Assembly (NCBI GenBank): GCA_029265905.1
Contig: JAJUGR010000002.1
Coordinates: forward strand, 1 to 64,000
Source: Sporomusaceae bacterium
GTDB taxonomy: Bacteria; Bacillota; Negativicutes; Acidaminococcales; JAJUGR01
Length of the DNA stretch: 64,000 nt
Direction of reading: 5' to 3'
Shown piece after piece: positions 16,522 through 25,701 of the stretch. Position 1 is the first letter of the stretch; the number at the start of each line of letters is the position of its first letter. Under the pieces are notes generated by a model. That model was not told where the DNA came from, made no database searches, and was given only the letters and a program-made list of their open reading frames with translations. The position numbers and the translations under genes were made by a program.

Positions 16522-17130
16522 ATGCTTGACGAAAAAAGGCCGTTGCCGGTCGGCTGCCCGAACGCCGGCGGCAGGTTCGAGCCAAACGAGGATCAGCGGG
16601 AATGCCAGCTGCCGTCGCTGAAAACGGTTGCCGAGGGCAAGGCGCCCATCCCGCCCCAGCCCTTCATCATCCACCTGAAATGGTTTTTGATGCGGCACCT
16701 GAGCCCCAGCCAGGTCATGAGCCTGCGCCGCTATGTCGACAAGACCGGCGCCCTGCTTGCCAGCCTGACAGGACAGGAAAAGCCAGCGGCCCCGGCCAGG
16801 CCGGTCATCGCCGCCGCGCCGGCCGAGCCAATCCAGGCCGGCGACCTGGTGCGCGTGCGCGCCAAAGCGGACATCATGGCTACCCTCGACAGCCACGGGA
16901 AATTAAAGGGCTGCGCCTACATGGACGCCATGGCCCCCTACTGCGGGACCGAGCAGCGCGTATTGAAAGTTATGGAGCGCTTCGTTGACGAGCGGGAAAT
17001 GCGGGTCAAAAAATGCAAGGGGCTTGTGCTCCTGGAGGGCGTGATGTGCGAGGGAACGACGCGGTTCGGCCGCTGCGACCGGTGCTGCTTTATGTTCTGG
17101 CGGGAAGAGTGGCTGGAGAAGCTTAAGTAA
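16522..17130 (+). CDS. Cys-rich protein of unknown function in the polysaccharide locus
   Basis: 202 aa, AAGGAGGG upstream of the ATG. I cannot name the family with certainty. No signal peptide. Residues 1-30 carry two Cys (VGCPNAGG, QREC); a middle linker is Ala/Pro-rich; from about residue 110 a compact domain begins with AGDLVRVRAKADIMATLDSH and contains GCAYM, YCGTEQRVLKVMERF, KCKGLVLL, VMCEG and GRCDRCCFMFWREEW, seven more Cys in 65 residues. The opening of this domain resembles an SH3-like barrel and the Cys spacing suggests a metal site. Short proteins with this GCxxM/YCGTxQRVLK pattern occur beside glycosyltransferases in other genomes as far as I recall. A cytoplasmic helper of glycan assembly is a guess. 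Confidence 0.6.
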   Translation: MLDEKRPLPVGCPNAGGRFEPNEDQRECQLPSLKTVAEGKAPIPPQPFIIHLKWFLMRHLSPSQVMSLRRYVDKTGALLASLTGQEKPAAPARPVIAAAPAEPIQAGDLVRVRAKADIMATLDSHGKLKGCAYMDAMAPYCGTEQRVLKVMERFVDEREMRVKKCKGLVLLEGVMCEGTTRFGRCDRCCFMFWREEWLEKLK

Positions 17131-17182
17131 ACGCGGCTTCGTTTTGCATCGCAGCTCCATCTGAAGAAAAGGGCGTGATAGC

Positions 17183-18439
17183 ATGCCGTACAAAGTAATC
17201 GCAGCGCATCCCGGCAAGCAGCATTCCTTCCGCCTGGCGACGGCGTTAAAAAAAGAAGGCCTGCTGTTTAAGTATATGACGACGGTTTACGACAAACAAA
17301 GCTCGTGGCTCATGCGGCTGACGAAGCACTTTTTAGGAGCGGACAATCTAAAGCGGGCTAACACCCGGAAGTGCGACGCCTTGCCCGACGAGGACGTCGT
17401 CCAGTTTTGCGAGTTCATCGGACTGATAGACTTGCTGCTGCTTCGCATTGACAAAACAAAAAAGCTTTACCGCTGGTGGAACCAGCGGACTGCCGCTGCC
17501 TTCGGGCGGCGGGTAGCGGAATATGCCATCCGCAATAACGTCGATGCTGTGATTATGTACGACAATACCGCAACAGAGGCTTTTGAACTGCTGCAGGAAA
17601 AAGCACCCCATATCAAGCGGATTTTAGATACTTCCATTGCAAACCGGTTATTCATGAAGGACCTCTTCCGGCAGATCATTGACAGCACGGATGATCCGAC
17701 GCTGCAATACGAGAGCGATTATTTTTGGTCGCAAACGAAGATTGACCGGCTTGCCCGGGAACTGGCCGCGACGGATGCGTTTTTGATACCGTCCGAGTTT
17801 GTTCGGCGCAGCCTGGCGTACAGCGGCGTTCCGGACGGCAAGATCTATAAGGTTCCCTACGGCGCGAACCTGAATATGGGCGCGGAAAAAACCGGCCGCA
17901 TTGCAACCGGCGCGGTGACCTTCTTGTTTGTCGGACAATGCGTCTATCGCAAAGGCATCAACTATTTGCTGAAGGCTTTTTCCGAACTGGCGCCGCAGCA
18001 GGTGAAGCTCATCTTAGTGGGCGGGGTCGACGAGTCAGCAAAGTATTTCAGGCACTATGCTGATTGCGCTCAGATTGAGTTTTGCGGACACGTAACCCAC
18101 GATCGAATGAGGCAGTTCTATGCGGAATCGGACGTATTCATTTTCCCCTCTCTTGCGGAGGGGATGACCTTGGCGGGGCTGGAAGCGATGGGGTGTGGTC
18201 TGCCGATCATCTGCACGAGCCACTCCGGCGTTGACGAATTGGTCGTGGAAGGGGAAAATGGTTTTATCATTCCGATTTGCGACTGTGAGGCGATCAAAGA
18301 AAAAGCCCTGTGGTTCGTCAGCAACAGGGAGAGGATTCCGGCCATGGGCGAAAAGGCGCGCCAGGCGGCGGCGCAATACACGTGGGAAAAGTACAGCGCG
18401 AATGTTGTGAAGGCGGTCGAAGCAATACTTCGAACGTAG
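17183..18439 (+). CDS. GT4-family glycosyltransferase
   Basis: 418 aa, ATG with GAAAAGGGCG upstream. N-terminus YKVIAAHPGKQHSFRLATAL; donor domain with VTFLFVGQCVYRKGINYLL, KLILVGGVDESAKYF, FIFPSLAEGMTLAGLEAMGC and the following GLPIICTSHSGV; the pair of glutamates in SLAEGMTLAGLEAMG is the E-x7-E motif. It probably adds a sugar of the repeat unit. Last transferase of the operon, 9 bp before the flippase. Confidence 0.85.
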   Translation: MPYKVIAAHPGKQHSFRLATALKKEGLLFKYMTTVYDKQSSWLMRLTKHFLGADNLKRANTRKCDALPDEDVVQFCEFIGLIDLLLLRIDKTKKLYRWWNQRTAAAFGRRVAEYAIRNNVDAVIMYDNTATEAFELLQEKAPHIKRILDTSIANRLFMKDLFRQIIDSTDDPTLQYESDYFWSQTKIDRLARELAATDAFLIPSEFVRRSLAYSGVPDGKIYKVPYGANLNMGAEKTGRIATGAVTFLFVGQCVYRKGINYLLKAFSELAPQQVKLILVGGVDESAKYFRHYADCAQIEFCGHVTHDRMRQFYAESDVFIFPSLAEGMTLAGLEAMGCGLPIICTSHSGVDELVVEGENGFIIPICDCEAIKEKALWFVSNRERIPAMGEKARQAAAQYTWEKYSANVVKAVEAILRT

Positions 18440-18448
18440 GGGGCGGCC

Positions 18449-19903
18449 ATGGACAGACTGTTTCGCAACTATTTCTACAACATCATCTATCAGATCTTTT
18501 TAATCATCGTGCCGCTTGTGACGGCCCCTTATCTGGCCAGGGTGTTCGGACCGGCCAATCTGGGCGTGTTCAACTACGTCACCTCCGTTTCCAGTATTTT
18601 TTGCACGCTTGGGCTGCTGGGCGTCTACAACTACGGCTGCCGGCAGATCGCCTATGTGCGCGGCGACAAAGAAGCTGTGACACGGGTGTTTTACGAGCTG
18701 ATGCTGATGCGTCTCGGCCTGTGCCTTGTCGGCGCCATTGTTTATGCCGCTCTATTTGCGAAATCGGAATACAGCCGATATTTCGGAATCCAGTACTTGT
18801 TTGTCGCGGCGCATTACCTCGACGTGTCCTGGGTTTTTGTCGGCATGGAGGACATGGGGCCGCCGGTGCTTAAAAACTTCCTGGCGAAGTTCGTCAGCGT
18901 GGTGGGAACGTTCGTTTTTGTCAAAACCGCGGACGACCTTTGGAAATTCGTGCTGCTGGTCGCCGGAATGATGTTGCTTGCCAACCTCAGCATTTACCCG
19001 CAATTGAAACAGTATGTCGGCAGGCCTCGCATTGACATGTCCGCTTTTGGCGATCATCTTGCCGGCTCGCTGCAGCTTTTTTTGCCGCAGATCGCCACCA
19101 TGCTGTACTTGCAGTCGGGCAAGGTGCTGATCGAATATTTTAGCGGTTCGACAGAGCAGGTGGCCTTTTACGACAACGCAGAAAAGATCGTCAAGATACC
19201 GCTCGCGTTCATCACCGCCCTCGGCGTCGTTATGATGCCGAGGCTGGCCAACGCGTTCAGCAATAACGACGCATCGGCGATCCGGGGCTACGTCGTGAGG
19301 GTGATCCACTTCTCGGCGATGCTGGCCTTTCCGATGGCAATCGGCATTGCCTGCATCGCGCCGTGGTTTATTCCCTGGTACTTGGGAGATGAGTTTCTGC
19401 CGGCTATTACGGCGATCGTTCTGCTCAGCCCGATCATTTTGACCAACGCCTATTCCGGCGTATCGGGCACGCAGTACTTCACGGCGACGAACCAGACCTG
19501 GGTGCTCACGCGGTCTTATGTTTATGCGGCCGCCGCCAATCTTCTCGTGAACCTCGTGCTGATCCCGCGCTACGGCTTCATCGGCGCCGCAATCGGCACT
19601 CTGGCGGCGGAAGCAGTGTGTGTCGTCACGCACTATGCCGTTCTTGGCCGCCAGATGGAAATCGGCGAAATCTACGCCAGGGGGGGGGAATATTTGCTGG
19701 CGGCGGCGTTCATGGGCGGCGCTGTTTATCTGATCGGTCTGGCGAGGGGGGCGGGGGCTGTCACCACGCTTCTGCAGATATCGACGGGAAGCGCCGTTTA
19801 CGCGGCAAGCTTGTGGCTGTCAAAAGACGAAACCTTTCTTTTTTTCTTGCGCAAGGTAACGGGCGCCATTGACAGCTGGCGCGGGCGGGCAAAAGCGTCT
19901 TGA
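18449..19903 (+). CDS. Wzx-type polysaccharide flippase (MOP superfamily)
   Basis: 484 aa with about 12 to 14 hydrophobic segments. N-terminal NYFYNIIYQIFLIIVPLVTA followed by PYLARVFGPANLGVFNYV is the standard start of Wzx/RfbX proteins. The mid region TMLYLQSGKVLIEYFSGSTEQVAFYDNAEK is typical as well. It should flip undecaprenyl-linked repeat units to the periplasm, where the Wzy-like protein polymerises them. Last gene of the first transcription unit; a 141-bp gap with its own promoter follows. Confidence 0.9.
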   Translation: MDRLFRNYFYNIIYQIFLIIVPLVTAPYLARVFGPANLGVFNYVTSVSSIFCTLGLLGVYNYGCRQIAYVRGDKEAVTRVFYELMLMRLGLCLVGAIVYAALFAKSEYSRYFGIQYLFVAAHYLDVSWVFVGMEDMGPPVLKNFLAKFVSVVGTFVFVKTADDLWKFVLLVAGMMLLANLSIYPQLKQYVGRPRIDMSAFGDHLAGSLQLFLPQIATMLYLQSGKVLIEYFSGSTEQVAFYDNAEKIVKIPLAFITALGVVMMPRLANAFSNNDASAIRGYVVRVIHFSAMLAFPMAIGIACIAPWFIPWYLGDEFLPAITAIVLLSPIILTNAYSGVSGTQYFTATNQTWVLTRSYVYAAAANLLVNLVLIPRYGFIGAAIGTLAAEAVCVVTHYAVLGRQMEIGEIYARGGEYLLAAAFMGGAVYLIGLARGAGAVTTLLQISTGSAVYAASLWLSKDETFLFFLRKVTGAIDSWRGRAKAS

Positions 19904-19970
19904 CGGCGCCGGCATGGCGTCGTCCCGCCTGCAACCGCTTTTAAATACTTAAAAAATCCTCCTTTTTCTT

Positions 19971-20000
19971 CTGGCAACGACTTACACAGTATGGTAAAAT
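19971..20000 (+). promoter_or_regulatory. Candidate promoter of the manC-manB-galU genes
   Basis: TAAAAT at 19995-20000 with an extended -10 TG at 19992-19993, preceded after 18 nt by CTGGCA at 19971-19976. The -35 is weak. The 141-bp gap and this -10 suggest the precursor genes can be transcribed independently of the upstream operon. Confidence 0.45.
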
Positions 20001-20044
20001 GGTAACGTTATGTGAACTGGGACTTTTTTCATGGGGGTTGGCTT

Positions 20045-21427
20045 ATGAAAGTGATCATCCTGGCCGGCGGCGGCGGAACAAGGCTGTTCCCGCTCTCCCG
20101 CGGCAGTTATCCGAAGCAATTCTTGAAGCTGTTCGGCGACGATTCGCTGCTCGTGTCAACGATCAAGCGTTTTTTAGGCCTGGTGAAGCCGCACGAGATT
20201 GTGGTGGTGACCGGCGAACAATACAAGCAGCAGGTCGAAATGGACCTGGCGGCGGCCGGACTGGACAAGGTCCGCCTGCTGTTGGAACCGACCGCCCGCA
20301 ATACGGCGCCGGCAATTGCCCTGGCCGTCCGATACATACTCGACGAAATGCAAGCGACAGACAACGAAATCCTCTTTGTAGCACCGTCTGACCACATCAT
20401 TGAACCTGTTTCTTCTTTCCGGCAGGACGTCGCCAACGTGATGGCGCTCGCCGGGCAGGGGCACCTTGTCACCCTGGGCATTACGCCGGACAAGCCGGAG
20501 ACCGGCTACGGCTATATCCAGGCGGGCGCGCCGATCGGTACTGGTTTTGCTGCTGACGCTTTTCGGGAGAAGCCCGACGCGGCGACGGCCAAAGCCTGGC
20601 TGGCGGCGGGGGGGTACTTTTGGAACGGGGGCATGTTCGCGGGTCAGGCGTCGCTATTTGTGCGCGAATTTGCCGCGCATGCGCCCGAGATCGGCGCAGC
20701 GTTGGCGCTGCCTCTGCCGCAGTTTGTGGAAATGTTTCCCAAACTGCCGAATATCTCGATCGACTACGCCATCGCCGAGAAGTCGGACAAGGTGGCGGTC
20801 GTGCCGCTCTCAGCCGACTGGAACGACATCGGCTCCTGGGACGCGATTTATGACGTGATGAAAAAAGACGGCGACGGCAACGCCGTGGACGGCGACATCC
20901 TGCCGGTCAAGTGCAAGAACTCGCTGTTCATGGGCAAGAGCCGCCTGATCGCCGGCGTCGGCCTCGAAGACGTGCTGGTTGTGGAGACGGACGACGTGAT
21001 CGTCGTCGCCCAGCGCGGCGCGTCGCAGGACGTGAAGACGGTCGTCGAAAGCCTGAAAAAGGCCGGCCGCCGCGAGGCGGAGGAGGCGACGACCTCGTAC
21101 CGGCCGTGGGGCAGCTACACCATCCTCGGGCAGGGCGACGGCTACAAGATGAAGCGCATCACGGTCAAGCCCGGCGAGCGCCTCAGCCTGCAGCTGCACT
21201 ACCACCGCAGCGAGCATTGGATCGTGACGGCGGGCACGGCGGAAGTGACGATCGAGGGAGAAAAGCGCCTCGTGCACAAGAATGAGAGCGCCTTTGTGCC
21301 GCTCGGCGCCAGGCACCGCCTGGCCAACCCCGGCCGCCTGCCGCTGGAAATCATCGAGATCCAAAACGGCGACTACCTGGAAGAAGACGACATCGTCCGC
21401 TTTGACGATAGTTACGGGAGGGTCTGA
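20045..21427 (+). CDS. manC: Mannose-1-phosphate guanylyltransferase / mannose-6-phosphate isomerase
   Basis: 460 aa from ATG 20045 with GGGGGTTGG upstream; a GTG at 20012 has no site. Bifunctional type II enzyme: N-terminal pyrophosphorylase with VIILAGGGGTRLFPLSR and SYPKQFLKL (residues 3-33) and FVAPSDHI near 119; C-terminal cupin isomerase domain with the YRPWGSY opening near 361, KPGERLSLQLHYHRSEHW and the DDIVRFDDSYGR end. Makes GDP-mannose from GTP and mannose-1-phosphate and may supply mannose-6-phosphate from fructose-6-phosphate. The product feeds the GDP-mannose 3,5-epimerase at 11523-12497. Confidence 0.93.
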   Translation: MKVIILAGGGGTRLFPLSRGSYPKQFLKLFGDDSLLVSTIKRFLGLVKPHEIVVVTGEQYKQQVEMDLAAAGLDKVRLLLEPTARNTAPAIALAVRYILDEMQATDNEILFVAPSDHIIEPVSSFRQDVANVMALAGQGHLVTLGITPDKPETGYGYIQAGAPIGTGFAADAFREKPDAATAKAWLAAGGYFWNGGMFAGQASLFVREFAAHAPEIGAALALPLPQFVEMFPKLPNISIDYAIAEKSDKVAVVPLSADWNDIGSWDAIYDVMKKDGDGNAVDGDILPVKCKNSLFMGKSRLIAGVGLEDVLVVETDDVIVVAQRGASQDVKTVVESLKKAGRREAEEATTSYRPWGSYTILGQGDGYKMKRITVKPGERLSLQLHYHRSEHWIVTAGTAEVTIEGEKRLVHKNESAFVPLGARHRLANPGRLPLEIIEIQNGDYLEEDDIVRFDDSYGRV

Positions 21428-21431
21428 ACAG

Positions 21432-22808
21432 ATGAACCTGTATAAAGAAAACCAGGTTGTAACGGACAAAGCCTTTAAGGCGTACGATATCCGCGGCCGC
21501 GTGCCGGAGGAACTGAATGAAGAAATCGCCTACCGAGTGGGCCGCGCCTTCGTCGCCCATTTCGGGGCCAGGCGCGTCGTCATCGGGCGCGACATGCGCC
21601 TGACCGGACCGGCGCTGTTCGCCGCGCTGGCCAAGGGCGTCAACGATGCCGGCGCGGACGTGATCGACATCGGCATGGTCGGCACCGAACTCGTCTACTT
21701 CGCCACCTCGCATTTACAGGCCGACGGCGGCATCATGATTACGGCCAGCCACAATCCGGCCGAATACAACGGCTTGAAGATCGTAAAATACGAGTCACGG
21801 CCGGTCAGCGCCGACACGGGCCTCAAGGACCTTGCCAAGCTCGTCATGAGCGGCGATTTCGGTCCGGCCGCGAGTTCCCCGGGAACCGTTGAAACGGCGC
21901 AAGTGATGGATGCCTATATTCAGCATCTCTTGACCTACATAGAACCTGATAAAATCAAACCCTTTACGATCGTCACCAACCCCGGCAACGGCTGCGCGGG
22001 CGCGGTGCTCGACAAGCTGTTGCCGCACCTGCCGGTAAATGCCGTGCGCATCTACGACGAGGCGGACGGCACCTTCCCGAACGGCGTACCAAATCCGCTC
22101 TTGCCGGAAAACCGGGCGGCGACGGCCAACGTCGTCCTGGAGGAACAGGCGGACATCGGCATCGCCTGGGACGGCGACTACGACCGTTGCTTCTTCTTTG
22201 ACGAACAGGGCAACTTCATTGAAGGCTACTACATCATCGGCCTGCTGGCCGAGCAGTTTCTCGCCCGCCGCCCCGGCGCGAAGATCATCCACGACGTGCG
22301 CCTGGCCTGGAACTCCGAAGAAGTGGTCAAGGCGGCGGGCGGCATAGCGCTTGCCGCCGTGTCCGGCCACGCCTTCATGAAGGAGCGGCTGCGCAAGGAA
22401 GACGCCGTCTACGGCGGCGAGATGTCGGCGCACCACTACTTCAAGGACTTTTTCTACTGCGACAGCGGCATGATCCCCTGGCTGATCGTCCTGCAGGCGA
22501 TGAGCGCCAGCGGCAAATCGTTGTCGGAGCTCGTCGGCGAGCGGATGAAGCGCTATCCGGCCAGCGGCGAGATCAACTCGACGGTCACGGACGCGCCGGC
22601 GAAAATCGCCGAACTCGAAGCGCGCTACGCGCCGGGGGCGGTGAAGGTCGACCACCTGGACGGCCTCAGCGTCGAATACGAGAACTGGCGCTTCAACCTG
22701 CGCATGTCGAACACCGAGCCGCTTTTGCGCCTCAACGTCGAGTCGCGGGGCGACGAAGCCCTGATGCGGCAAAAAACGGACGAACTACTGGCGCTGATCC
22801 GCGCCTAA
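21432..22808 (+). CDS. manB: Phosphomannomutase/phosphoglucomutase
   Basis: 458 aa from ATG 21432, 4 bp after manC. Alpha-D-phosphohexomutase superfamily: [16 protein letters not shown] at the start, the phosphoserine loop [15 protein letters not shown] near residue 101, the metal loop [13 protein letters not shown] near 247, the sugar-binding GEMSAHHYF near 330 and the phosphate-binding [12 protein letters not shown] at the C-terminus. The sugar-binding GEMSAHH type is that of bifunctional PMM/PGM enzymes. It converts mannose-6-phosphate to mannose-1-phosphate for ManC and can give glucose-1-phosphate for GalU, the next gene. Confidence 0.93.
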   Translation: MNLYKENQVVTDKAFKAYDIRGRVPEELNEEIAYRVGRAFVAHFGARRVVIGRDMRLTGPALFAALAKGVNDAGADVIDIGMVGTELVYFATSHLQADGGIMITASHNPAEYNGLKIVKYESRPVSADTGLKDLAKLVMSGDFGPAASSPGTVETAQVMDAYIQHLLTYIEPDKIKPFTIVTNPGNGCAGAVLDKLLPHLPVNAVRIYDEADGTFPNGVPNPLLPENRAATANVVLEEQADIGIAWDGDYDRCFFFDEQGNFIEGYYIIGLLAEQFLARRPGAKIIHDVRLAWNSEEVVKAAGGIALAAVSGHAFMKERLRKEDAVYGGEMSAHHYFKDFFYCDSGMIPWLIVLQAMSASGKSLSELVGERMKRYPASGEINSTVTDAPAKIAELEARYAPGAVKVDHLDGLSVEYENWRFNLRMSNTEPLLRLNVESRGDEALMRQKTDELLALIRA

Positions 22809-22820
22809 AGGAGCTAGAAC

Positions 22821-23687
22821 ATGAGAAAACCTGTACGCAAAGCCGTCATTCCGGCCGCCGGCCTGGGGACGCGCTTTTTGCCGGCGACCAAGGCGCAGCC
22901 CAAGGAAATGCTGCCGATCGTGGACAAGCCGACGATCCAATATATTATCGAGGAAGCCGTCGCCAGCGGCATCGAGGAAATTCTGATCATCACCGGCCGC
23001 GGCAAGCGGGCGATCGAGGACCACTTCGACCGCTCTTTAGAACTTGAAATGATGCTGGAGCAGCAGGGCAAGGCCGAACTGCTGGAGCTGGTGCGCGAAA
23101 TCGCCAACGTGACGATCCACTACATCCGGCAAAAAGAGCCGAAGGGTCTCGGCCACGCGATCCTCTGCGCCAAGCAGTTCGTCGGCGACGAGCCGTTCGC
23201 CGTTTTGCTCGGCGACGACGTCGTCGACGCCGAGGTGCCGGCCTTAAAGCAACTGATGGACGTATACGATACCACCGGGGGCAGCGTGCTGGGCGTGCAG
23301 GAAGTCGCGCCGGACAAGGTGTCAAGCTATGGCATTGTCGCGCCGGAGCGCTGCGAAGGCCGTCTGTGCGAGGTGGCCGACCTGGTCGAAAAGCCGGCCA
23401 AAGAGGAAGCACCGTCGCGGTTCGCGATCTTAGGCCGCTACATCATCGACCCGGCGATCTTCGCCCACTTAGAGCACACAGCGCCGGGCAAGGGCGGCGA
23501 GATCCAGCTGACCGACGCGCTCAAAAGCCTGGCAAAAGAGCAGAAAATGTTCTCCTATTCGTTTGAAGGCCGGCGCTACGACGTGGGCGACAAGCTGGGC
23601 TTCCTGGAAGCGACGATCGACTACGCCTTGAAGCGGCCGGAACTGAAAGACGGACTCAGGGCCTATATGAAGCAAGTGTTAGGATGA
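22821..23687 (+). CDS. galU: UTP-glucose-1-phosphate uridylyltransferase
   Basis: 288 aa, AAAGGAG upstream. The N-terminus [20 protein letters not shown] and [20 protein letters not shown] are diagnostic of bacterial Gal[14 protein letters not shown] carries the metal aspartates and [13 protein letters not shown] the uridine/sugar site. Forms UDP-glucose, which GalE (25944) can turn into UDP-galactose. Length is normal for the family. It follows manB by 12 bp, making a nucleotide-sugar supply operon. Confidence 0.94.
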   Translation: MRKPVRKAVIPAAGLGTRFLPATKAQPKEMLPIVDKPTIQYIIEEAVASGIEEILIITGRGKRAIEDHFDRSLELEMMLEQQGKAELLELVREIANVTIHYIRQKEPKGLGHAILCAKQFVGDEPFAVLLGDDVVDAEVPALKQLMDVYDTTGGSVLGVQEVAPDKVSSYGIVAPERCEGRLCEVADLVEKPAKEEAPSRFAILGRYIIDPAIFAHLEHTAPGKGGEIQLTDALKSLAKEQKMFSYSFEGRRYDVGDKLGFLEATIDYALKRPELKDGLRAYMKQVLG

Positions 23688-23735
23688 CCTGGTAGCTTAA
23701 GAGGGAGCTTATCGTGTTTTGCGGGAGAAGTGCAA

Positions 23736-24206
23736 ATGAGAATGAGAGGCTTTGTAGTTACTGCACTTGCTGCCTGGATGTTTCTGATTATCGCTTTTTC
23801 TTCCCAGCCTGCCGATCAGTCTAGCATCACAAGCCGGAAGGTGGTGAAGGCGATTGTTGACGCTATAACCGTGGTTTTGCCGATCGCTGAAACGCCATGG
23901 GAAAAGGTGCTCCTAGCGGCGCAATTGCACAACCTGGTGCGCAAGGTTGCTCATATGTTCAACTATTTTGTGCTCGGTTGCCTTGCGTATTGGACGTTTC
24001 GGTTGTTTGAAAAGAGGAATCGCTTGCGCCGGGTTTTGCTTAGCGCGGCCTTCTTGTGCATAGTATTCGCGGCGTTTGATGAATTACATCAGTTGTATGT
24101 GCCTGACCGCAGTGGACAGTTGAGCGATGTGCTGCTCGATAGCGTAAGTGCGCTAGTCGGTATTGGTGCTTGCTGGTTGCTTGGATGGTATAATAAACGA
24201 TCATAA
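23736..24206 (+). CDS. VanZ-family membrane protein
   Basis: 156 aa from ATG 23736 (GGGAGAAG upstream; GTG 23730 and ATG 23742 are alternatives). Four membrane segments. VanZ-like landmarks: LIIAFSSQPADQS after the first segment, VRKVAHMFNYFVLGCLAYW in the middle (the K-x-x-H-x-x-x-Y/N-F motif), and FDELHQLYVPDRSGQLSDVLLD near residue 110, with the conserved D-E-x-H-Q and R-S/G...D-V-x-x-D pattern. The molecular role of the family is poorly known; members often accompany polysaccharide genes. A strong hairpin terminator follows. Confidence 0.85.
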   Translation: MRMRGFVVTALAAWMFLIIAFSSQPADQSSITSRKVVKAIVDAITVVLPIAETPWEKVLLAAQLHNLVRKVAHMFNYFVLGCLAYWTFRLFEKRNRLRRVLLSAAFLCIVFAAFDELHQLYVPDRSGQLSDVLLDSVSALVGIGACWLLGWYNKRS

Positions 24207-24210
24207 ATCG

Positions 24211-24260
24211 CATAAAACAAGTGGCAGCAGGGGATATCCCTTGCTGCCACTTGTTTTATG
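24211..24260. terminator. Bidirectional terminator between convergent genes
   Basis: A nearly perfect hairpin: CATAAAACAAGTGGCAGCA at 24211-24229 pairs with its complement at 24242-24260, with a further GGG/CCC inside. It lies between the plus-strand VanZ gene and the minus-strand ComK-like gene and carries A-rich and T-rich flanks suited to both directions. Confidence 0.8.
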
Positions 24261-24340
24261 CAGCTAAAATGCTCAATCCGAAGGTTATTCCACCTGCGGA
24301 TATGGTGCCACTTATTCTCTGCAGTTGCAGGACGCTCTGC

Positions 24341-24874
24341 TTACATCAAAAACTGGCGCAAATAGTTCAGGACGTTGATCAGGTTTTGCTCGGTTAGGTT
24401 GTCGTGCACGATGCGGGCGTCGTTTAAGTGGCGGTTGAAGGTTTCCCAGTTGGTGACCGTATGGATGATCAGGCCGTTGTCCAGCTCGAAGTAGACCTTG
24501 TCCCGCAGCGTGTAGTGTTCGGGAAAGATGGCCTCGGTTTCCACTACGGCGAGGTTGATGTAGGCCGTGCAGCCGTCGTGGAGGTTGTGCGGCGCCGTGC
24601 GGTAGTGAATGGGCACAAAGATCAGTTCGGGGCTGAACGGGACCGGCAGCATCTGCCGGTGCTTGACCCAGCCGGCCAGCTTGCTGTGGCTGACGAACGC
24701 GGTTGCTTCACTGGACTGCGCCAGGCTTTGCAGGACGCTGTTAATCGGGCGGTGGATTATAATCGGCTTGGCGCTGTGGCGGAAAATGATGCCGGTCGCG
24801 TTGCCGCCGTCGCCCGTCGTGTAGACGGGGTAAATAATTGCGATTTCAGATGGTCTGCTCAAAGGGTTTAACAT
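24341..24874 (-). CDS. ComK-like protein (tentative)
   Basis: 177 aa on the minus strand; AAAGGAGG lies just before the ATG. No signal peptide or membrane segment. The order of motifs resembles ComK transcription factors: IAIIYPVY near the N-terminus; a Pro/Phe segment MLPVPFSPELIFVPIHYRT like the ComK PP-I-x-x-x-P-x-x-x-x-x-FPT region; an aromatic strand TAYINLAVVE; and VYFELDNGLIIHTVTNWETF followed by NRHLNDA, like the ComK V-x-F-x-N/D-G ... F-x-x-Q segment. ComK is the master competence activator of Bacillus; in Negativicutes its role is not known to me. The match was made by eye and could be wrong. It is monocistronic. Confidence 0.5.
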   Translation of the reverse strand: MLNPLSRPSEIAIIYPVYTTGDGGNATGIIFRHSAKPIIIHRPINSVLQSLAQSSEATAFVSHSKLAGWVKHRQMLPVPFSPELIFVPIHYRTAPHNLHDGCTAYINLAVVETEAIFPEHYTLRDKVYFELDNGLIIHTVTNWETFNRHLNDARIVHDNLTEQNLINVLNYLRQFLM

Positions 24875-25127
24875 GGAAGGGCCTCCTTTTGGAATGTAGT
24901 ATGATGCAAAGGTGGGACGAATATCCCATAGAGATTATTTTACACCCATTTGTAAGTTTGTTGTGCCAAATATGACAAAGTAAGCGAAAAACTGTGGCTG
25001 TTGGTGCAATTGCTGTTGATTGACGGTGTTTGACTGGCGAAACCGGCGTTTGCCTTGCGGCCGCCGCCGATTGCCGTTTTGCCTCCCGCTTATCCGCCTG
25101 CTAGGCTGTAGTCAGCGCTAGAAATTG

Positions 25128-25141
25128 GAGAACCGGTTCTC
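25128..25141. promoter_or_regulatory. 14-bp perfect palindrome upstream of the sigma factor gene
   Basis: GAGAACCGGTTCTC, 18 bp before the start codon at 25159 and just before the ribosome binding site (AAGGGAGAG). A perfect dyad so close to the start suggests an operator for a dimeric regulator. No partner regulator is adjacent. Confidence 0.4.
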
Positions 25142-25158
25142 TCTTAAGGGAGAGAGAC

Positions 25159-25701
25159 ATGGAAGTTATCTATGATGAGGAACGGGCGGCTGAGTTGGCG
25201 GAATTGGTGCGGGCGGCTCGCGCCGGCAATGCTGAGGCGCTGGCGGAGGTGTGCCGGCGGTTTTTGCCCCTGGTGGCGAGTCTGGCCGGACGGGCGCATT
25301 TGCGCGCGATCCGCGAGGAGGCGGTCACGGTCGGCTGGCTCGGCGTGATGGAAGCGGTGCAAGAATGCCCGGAAGCGCAGCTGGCCTATTTTCCCGGCTA
25401 TGTGAAACGCTTTGTGGCGTATAAGATCTGGAATCTGTTCAAGCACCAGCGCCGCATCTGGCAGACGGAGGTGGGCGACGACGGACGGGAAACGGGCGAG
25501 GAGCCGCAGATGGCGCTGCGGCTTGATCTGGAGCGGGCCCTGGCGGCCTTGCCGGAGCGCTGGCGACTGATCGTGGAGTGGAACATCGTCGCCGGGCTGC
25601 CGCTGCGCCTGATCGCCGATCGGCTCGGCGTGTCGGCGCAAATGGTGCAGAAGCTGCGGCAAAAGGCGCTTGACCGCCTGCGGGAGAATCTGCGGGCGTG
25701 A
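25159..25701 (+). CDS. Sigma-70-family RNA polymerase sigma factor (ECF-like)
   Basis: 180 aa. Region 2-like helices at about residues 12-95 (AGNAEALAEVCRRFLPLVAS, then REEAVTVGWLGVMEAVQE and YVKRFVAYKIWNLFK), a short linker, and region 4 from about 118: LERALAALPERWRLIVEWNI and then LRLIADRLGVSAQMVQKLRQ followed by KALDRLRENL, a classic HTH. No anti-sigma gene is next to it, so control must come from elsewhere, perhaps through the palindrome just upstream. The gene is alone and ends in a repeat-rich stretch. Confidence 0.85.
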   Translation: MEVIYDEERAAELAELVRAARAGNAEALAEVCRRFLPLVASLAGRAHLRAIREEAVTVGWLGVMEAVQECPEAQLAYFPGYVKRFVAYKIWNLFKHQRRIWQTEVGDDGRETGEEPQMALRLDLERALAALPERWRLIVEWNIVAGLPLRLIADRLGVSAQMVQKLRQKALDRLRENLRA

